Positions 29,340 through 34,370 of a stretch of DNA of 34,370 nucleotides are shown here, piece after piece (positions within the stretch are counted from its first letter, which is position 1; each line of letters starts with the position of its first letter). The notes under the pieces are model-generated. The model ran no database searches and was not told the DNA's origin. It was given only the letters and a program-made list of their open reading frames with translations. The position numbers and the translations under genes were made by a program. Origin of the DNA: Chara braunii (Eukaryota; Streptophyta; Charophyceae; Charales; Characeae); assembly GCA_003427395.1 (NCBI GenBank), contig BFEA01000142.1, forward strand, positions 405,309 through 439,678, in the 5' to 3' direction.

Positions 29340-31270
29340 TTACATAGGTGGGGGAAGGTGAAGTGGTCCGCGCAATTGCTCATGGAAGGCGATGTAAGAA
29401 GCTGCAGCCTTCTTGTAGTCTTCAAAGCTTGTGACATCATTATGGCATTGGCGATAGTAGTCCACGTATAGTACAGCTTCGAGTGAGCTCCACTCGCTTG
29501 TTGTCTCCTTCATGCCAGCAAGCACTGCAGTTATTTGCTGCATCCTGTGATTTGCATGTTGGGGTGTAGTAGAAGAGAGAGGTTTCAACCAGTCGGTGTC
29601 GAGTGCAGTGAGAGCAGAGGAAGGATTGGCAGTGGGTTCGTGTTTGGGGTTGTGGTTGGAGTGGCGGAAGAGGGAAGGGAGGTAGTGCGGAGGGCAGGAA
29701 CAAACGGCGTTGCACGTGATGAGGAGCACGAGGGGGAGACAACATGTCTGGGATCGTGTTTTGCTTTAAAGTTTTGAACGAGGAGGTTGGTTCCGTGATG
29801 GCAGAAGCTGCAGCAGAGTCCGATGGTCTATTTCGTGTGCGCATGCGAATGTATGCTTGAGACACCCAGCATTTATTCTCTGGGTACGTGCCAATCGGGC
29901 AGTCAGTGTTACATGCTCTAGGGTAGGGATTATGCACCCTCCGTTTGTCAGGCAGTTGGTCATCAAGCAACTCAAGTCGTCCATATCTGTAGATCTCGAA
30001 TGACACATGATCTTCTTGGATGTACTGCCTATACTTTCGGCAGTTGCATTAGATGGCTGGGAGCGTAGACGTGTGGTATTCCAATTCGATGATGGCTTGT
30101 ATCACTGTGTCTGCATCACCAAGGTCACCGTTATCTGGAATCAAGCTGTTGGGATACTTCCAGAAAGATTTTTCAATTGCTCCTCTTGCAAGCAAGAAAT
30201 ACTGCCAGATGTGCTCTGTGGGTTCGACACCGGGTTCATCAACGAAGCGGCAGAACAGTGTGATGTGCTCTGTGGGTTCGACACCGGGTTCATCAATGAA
30301 GCGGCAGAACAGCATATAATTTATCACACGTGGCCTACTGACCTTGTTCAGTATCTCACACCAGTTCCGAAGTTTATTTTGAGTGATGTGGTCGACTGCT
30401 TTTGTCTTAAGTCTGTCAGCCCAAAGAGGACCACCGTAGATGGCTAACTCCTCGTAGACGATTGTTGCGCCTGGCGGGACCCTGTTACGCGTATAAGAAC
30501 TGGAATTGGAAGGCTGTGGTCTAAGCTGTGTGTCTTTCTGAGGAGATTGAGATGACCGAGCCTTGGCAATGCAGGCACCAAGGCCTGTCTGTGAGGGGTT
30601 CCGAACATGGACTGGAAGCTGTTGAGATGGTCCAGCAGGAATGCCTGCGGATGGTGTTTGGTAGTCGTCTTTTGGTCGAGCAGATGGCTGATGAGATGTG
30701 TTGGGCTGTGATGGTTGGTTTCTTGGAGTATGAGTTGTAGTAGCTAAGATATCGGATAGCAACCGTGTCAGTGATTGTTGACTTGGTCCAGTCAATGCAC
30801 GGTGATTTGTGAAGCTATTTGTTGCAGTATTTGCTGCATTTTCAGTTGCAGCTACTGCGTTGTGTACTGCTGCAGGAGATGGTGTTGTTTCAGGTGGAAT
30901 TTGGTTGGGAGTGTAATTGGCTGCAAGCTGCTGTGGGTCAGTATGGGACACAAAGGAATGTTGATTGGATTCCTGGTGTGGTGTGGTCATTGGGTTCGGT
31001 AATGCTTTGGAAAATGTGAGTTTTCTGGCTTGGGAGACGTTTGATGTGGAGCTGACGCGGCGAGGAGGGATGCGACGCAGGTGCAGGAAGCTGGTCTGCT
31101 GTTTGTCCCATAGGGAGTGCAGTGGTGTTTGGCTGATGAACAGGTGCACGAGCATGGTTTTGTGAAGAGTGGTGCAGCTGGGATACATGGTCTGACGAGT
31201 GGTTGGAGCGTGAGGTGGTGTATTGCATGATTGGTGAGAAATTGAGAATTGTAGTTGGGTCGATTATCCA
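29340..31270 (-). pseudogene. broken gene of unknown family, Ser/Pro/Gln-rich N-terminus
   Basis: Coding-like sequence runs across several minus-strand frames. A Ser/Asn/Gln/Pro-rich start (near 31270-30500) leads to IVYEELAIYGGPLWADRLKT and WCEILNKVSRPRVINYMLF. An 18-residue block ending VEPTEHI follows, duplicated in frame, then LLARGAIEKSFWKYPNS. A TAA at 30049-30051 interrupts, but the same frame continues with YIQEDHVSFEIYRYGRLELL and DCPIGTYPENKCW. The end lies in another frame (29340-29640: WSSLEAVLYVDYYRQC, SFEDYKKAAASYIAFHEQL). At least one frameshift also lies near 30950, where a natural-looking frame (31228-30938) ends. It could be a decayed transposon gene or a multi-exon gene with errors; no motif is recognised. 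Confidence 0.5.
30208..30315 (-). repeat. 54-bp in-frame tandem duplication within the broken gene
   Basis: The unit gatgtgctctgtgggttcga... occurs at 30208 and again at 30262, differing at a few bases. It repeats an 18-residue block (CRFIDEPGVEPTEHI and CRFVDEPGVEPTEHI). Confidence 0.93.
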
Positions 31271-31319
31271 TATGAATTACTCTCGACACATCCCAGTATT
31301 TCTTGTCAGCATCCCCCCC

Positions 31320-31770
31320 AGCTACCTACCTCACCGACATGATTTCTCACACCCGCCTCTCCCCAAATTCTGGTGACTGCAACTTTCCCTCGACTTTCAT
31401 GTGAGCATCCCCTCACAATTTATTTTTTTCCCCTCTTGTTTTTTTTCTTTGCTTTTCTTTACAGCAATTCGAACCGCCGACCTCGAGGGCCAACTACCTC
31501 GATGACATGATTTCTCACACGCCCCCGTCGCCAAATTCCAGCGACTGCAACTTTCCCTCGACTTTTATCTCAGCGTCCCCCCACAATTTCTTTTTTTTCC
31601 CTTTTTTTAATTTTTCTTCTCTTTTCTTTACAGCAATTCGAACCGTCGACCTCCAATGCTACATACCTCGACGACACCATTTCTCACACGCCCTCGTCCC
31701 CAAATTCCGGTGACTGTTCATGTGAGTCCAAGCTTTCCTTGACTTTCACGTCAGCATCCCCCCACAATTT
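31320..31770. repeat. ~168-bp tandem repeat, about 2.7 copies
   Basis: acctcgatgacatgatttc and variants start copies near 31324, 31492 and 31659. Each full copy includes ccccacaattt, a long T/C-rich stretch and ttctttacagcaattcgaacc. The last segment resembles a 3' splice site on the plus strand and a pol III box B (GGTTCGAATTG) on the minus strand. Confidence 0.88.
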
Positions 31771-33300
31771 CTTTTTTTTTTCCCTCTTTTCTTTAACTTT
31801 CACAGATTTTGTACGAAAACAGGTGCCCTTTTTTTTCGATGTCCACGCTTTTCAAAAAATTCCCTTTTTTCCCCTCCTCTTCCCGCGACATCGCTTACAT
31901 CGACAGCATCGCACGGGACGGTGGCAAAGCGACAATAGCCGAATTGAGCCCCTGTCCTTCGATGGCAAAGTGACCACAGGGGTCGGGGGCAAAGGACGCA
32001 AAGCCCGCATTTTATTTCATTTTCCTTTTTTTTTTCTTTTCAATTCTTTCTTTTGTTTTCTTTTGCAAGGAATATGAGTGAGAGCAATAGACAGAAATCC
32101 AAATTGCAAAATCACAAAGTAGCCCAGATAGTCATGTACCAAGCAGAGAGCACAATGCACCAAGATACCATCCAAATAAGAGCAATACAATGAACTTGAA
32201 TGTCAATGTCGCCGCTCTCTGGCCACACCAACACAGTATCCAATGTCGCTCCTATTGTCTGGTGTCCAGCGCCCAGCCTACACTACTCGGCCTACCTAGC
32301 CTATCTACATTTATGCAACCGGAGCACATTGAAGTTGAAGACCAATGTACGTGATGTCATCCACCAATGCAGACCGTCAGCATACAGCAGGTACATGTCT
32401 CACACCTCTCTTCATCACCCCCTGTCTCCCCTCTGCATGCGCCTCCTACCCGAAGACCACCATCACCGTCACCTGCCACTGCACGTGCAGGCCGGCTGTG
32501 GCTGCCGTGCGCCCGCTGCCACCGCAGCGCCCTCTAACCTCTAAGCACCCGTGTGCGCCCCGGCCTGCCTGCTTAGTGCAGCTTCACACAGGAAAGAAGC
32601 ACCGTGGCCGCATTGCCTGCTCAGGCCAGAGTGCCGAGCCCCTGGGCGCTCACTGTCCTTTATGGAAAGCGATCCTGCCTTCAGCCTGCTCTGGGCCTGG
32701 CTCGTGGGGGCCCGGTAGCTTCAGGTTGGCCCCAAGTACCTGCACCAGGCCCAGTTTCAGATACTGGCCTGGGACCCGTACAGTTAGGCGGCTTAGGCCC
32801 GTCCAGGCAGCTCACCGGGCTCCAAGTGTTTGGCACGATCTCATTGGCTCGCGGCATGTGTGTGACGCAGGAGCTGCTTTCTCATTGGTCTGCGGCCGCT
32901 ACTTGACATGTCGGCCTCTGGATGTGTGTCCCCAGCGCCTCAACCGAATGAGCCATGGGCTCAACTGTACAACGCAGCTGCTGCTTCTGGAAGGAGCCAG
33001 GGAAGGCTCACGTTGCACTGTAACCAACTGGCATGCTGCAACTGTCTGATACCCGTCATACGAAAAATCTACAAAATAGGCCTCGCATGGATAATCAGGC
33101 CCGCCTTCACTTAGGGAGGGCAAGAGGCTTGCTGGGCGCCTGAGCCCAGAACGTTTGCGTGCCCGAGAAGGGCATTTGCGGGGGCTTCAATCTCGCAGCT
33201 TTTATATTATTTTCCGTCCATGGAAATTTCCTTTTTTATATTTTAATTCTTTTTTTTGTTTTCTTTCAATTTATCGGGTTTTATTTTATTTGATTTTCCT
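31771..33300. other. no recognisable gene; T-rich then GC-rich
   Basis: Poly-T tracts lie at 31770-31860 and 32020-32060. 32200-33110 is GC-richer with a 234-codon plus-strand frame (32345-33049), overlapped by others and rich in Cys/Pro/Arg with no recognisable motif. I do not call it a gene. Confidence 0.45.
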
Positions 33301-33302
33301 TC

Positions 33303-34152
33303 AATGGCAAAGCGATCACAGTTGGTCAGGCACATAAGTGGCATTCAGGAGGTTGAGGGTTCGAGCCCCACGACCGCCTGCGGTGCACTTAGTGCCAACG
33401 ACCTAAAAGAGATGCCTTTCACGATTGTAACAGTACTCGGATTGCTTACTCTTGCAAAGTTTCTGTGGAGGTGTAGAAATCCCGAAGGCACCGTGTGGTG
33501 ACGAATCGGAGATCATGACTGCGGTTCGTACAGTGTTGTTCTCATTCAATCTGACACCAAAGATCGCAATGGCCATTTTTTTTTTTTTTTTGTTTGTTTT
33601 TTTGTTGTGCACGCAAGTGCCATTCAGGAGGTTGTGGGTTCGAGCGCCATGACCCCCTTAGTGCCAACCACCTAAAAGAGATGCCTTTCACGTCTCTAAC
33701 AGTACTCGGATTGCTTACTCTTGCAAAGTTTCGGTGAAGGTGTACAAATCCCGAATTGTCTGGTCACCTGTCTCGACTCCCGGATTTAAAGGCGGTTGAC
33801 AGGCACCGTGGGATGACGAATTGGAGATCATGATTGCGTTCGTACGGTGTTGTTCTCATTCAATCCGGCACCAAAGATCGCAATGGCCTTTTTTTCTTTT
33901 CTTTCTTTCTTTTGCATGTAAGTGCCATTCAGGAGGTCGTGGGTTCGAGCCCCATGACCGCCTGCCTGCGGTGCACTTAGTGCCAACCACCTAAAAGGAG
34001 ATGCCTTTCACGTTTCTAACAGTACCCGGATTGCTTACTCTTGCAAAGTTTCGGTGAAGGCGTACAAATCCCGAATTGTCTGGTCACCTGTCTCGACTCC
34101 CGGATTTAAAGGCAGTTGAGACGCAGGCACCATGGGGTGATGAATCGGAGAT
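33303..34152 (+). repeat. three tandem units with tRNA-like T-arm (SINE-like)
   Basis: Units carry ggttcgagccc at 33358, 33637 (one change) and 33942, each preceded by gccattcaggaggt. They share a body atgcctttcac..ctaacagtac.cggattgcttactcttgcaaagtt and end in T-rich tracts. In the third, gtggg-ttcgagc-cccat folds as a perfect tRNA T-arm. The first also has cacagttggtcagg, resembling a D-arm/box A about 40 bases upstream. Unit lengths differ by an internal deletion of about 46 bp in copy 1. The third copy stops abruptly at 34152. Confidence 0.75.
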
Positions 34153-34370
34153 CTGTTGCATACTGTAACGTGCAGACCAGAACAAGAACCGACCTTTCAA
34201 TACAAAGTACAAGATAAAACAGCGGAAGACTTAGATACCAGTGATCTGACCAATCAATGTTGTAATGCAGCCCTGAACATACATCATCATCATCGTTACA
34301 TGGTGTGAAGGGGTCTGGCGCTTCACACAGGAAGACAGCGCCAGCCCATACCATACACAGACGAAGAGGA
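34153..34370. other. unidentified sequence at the right edge
   Basis: Similarity to the repeat unit stops at ggagat and new sequence begins ctgttgcatactgtaacg. This may be the end of another inserted element that continues beyond the window. No coding motif was recognised. Confidence 0.35.

Noticed and set aside
30220-30300. Pol III box B (gggttcgacacc) suggesting tRNA genes
   Set aside because: It is part of the 54-bp in-frame duplication in the broken gene, with no other tRNA features.
32345-33049. 234-codon plus-strand ORF
   Set aside because: Cys/Pro/Arg-rich with no domain signature, in a GC-rich patch where overlapping frames are also open. Nothing supports a gene.
33303-33380. Functional tRNA gene
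   Set aside because: The T-arm and a D-arm-like segment are present, but I could not fold an anticodon arm or a matching acceptor stem. Repeat origin is more likely.
32583-34333. Vector contamination suggested by cttcacacaggaa (32583 and 34321)
   Set aside because: The match to the lacZ/M13 reverse primer region is only about 13 bases and does not extend, so coincidence or a short repeat is enough.

Overview
The window is eukaryotic nuclear DNA, most likely from a plant-lineage genome. The support is a Ty3/gypsy chromovirus-type LTR retrotransposon whose primer-binding site matches the 3' end of plant initiator-Met tRNA, splice-like signals, many long microsatellites, and no bacterial operon structure. 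A charophyte alga such as Chara is a guess that the sequence alone cannot confirm. The assembly is a draft: an N gap at 13518-13553 sits next to an uncut Nextera mate-pair junction adapter.

Layout. 1-3230 is gene-poor. It holds a short tandem repeat, a degenerate TTAA-flanked miniature element (814-981), a 279-bp imperfect hairpin (1599-1877) and an internally repeated stretch near 2565-2760. 3231-12672 is one complete but decayed minus-strand Ty3/gypsy element: LTRs, polypurine tract, integrase with chromodomain-like tail, RNase H, RT, protease, gag, leader and PBS. It carries several stop codons and frameshifts and a lost RT catalytic Asp. A 117-bp TTAA-flanked miniature element is inserted in its gag. 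12673-18670 is noncoding and repeat-rich (assembly artefact and gap, microsatellites, a 9-bp minisatellite, a second clear TTAA miniature element at 17090-17290). 18674-20950 is a nested structure: a solo LTR of the same gypsy family, in opposite orientation, inside a DNA-transposon-like element with inverted ends.

21111-22264 is the most gene-like region. A minus-strand reading frame matches the layout of a Josephin-type cysteine protease (Gln, Cys, His and Asp/Asn in register). It is followed by a Cys/His-rich frame and overlapped at its end by a convergent plus-strand open stretch that looks like a terminal exon. 22560-23400 is low-complexity. 23600-29300 is more AT-rich, with weak gene fragments, one small minus-strand ORF behind a TATA box (26980-27357) and a 272-bp tandem duplication. 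29340-31270 is a broken minus-strand gene of unknown family. 31320-31770 and 33303-34152 are tandem repeat arrays, the latter with a tRNA-like T-arm/box B in every unit.

Overall the window records layered transposon insertion and decay. The best candidate for something not yet described is the Josephin-like plus Cys-rich locus; the unknown pseudogene and the TTAA miniature-element family come next.
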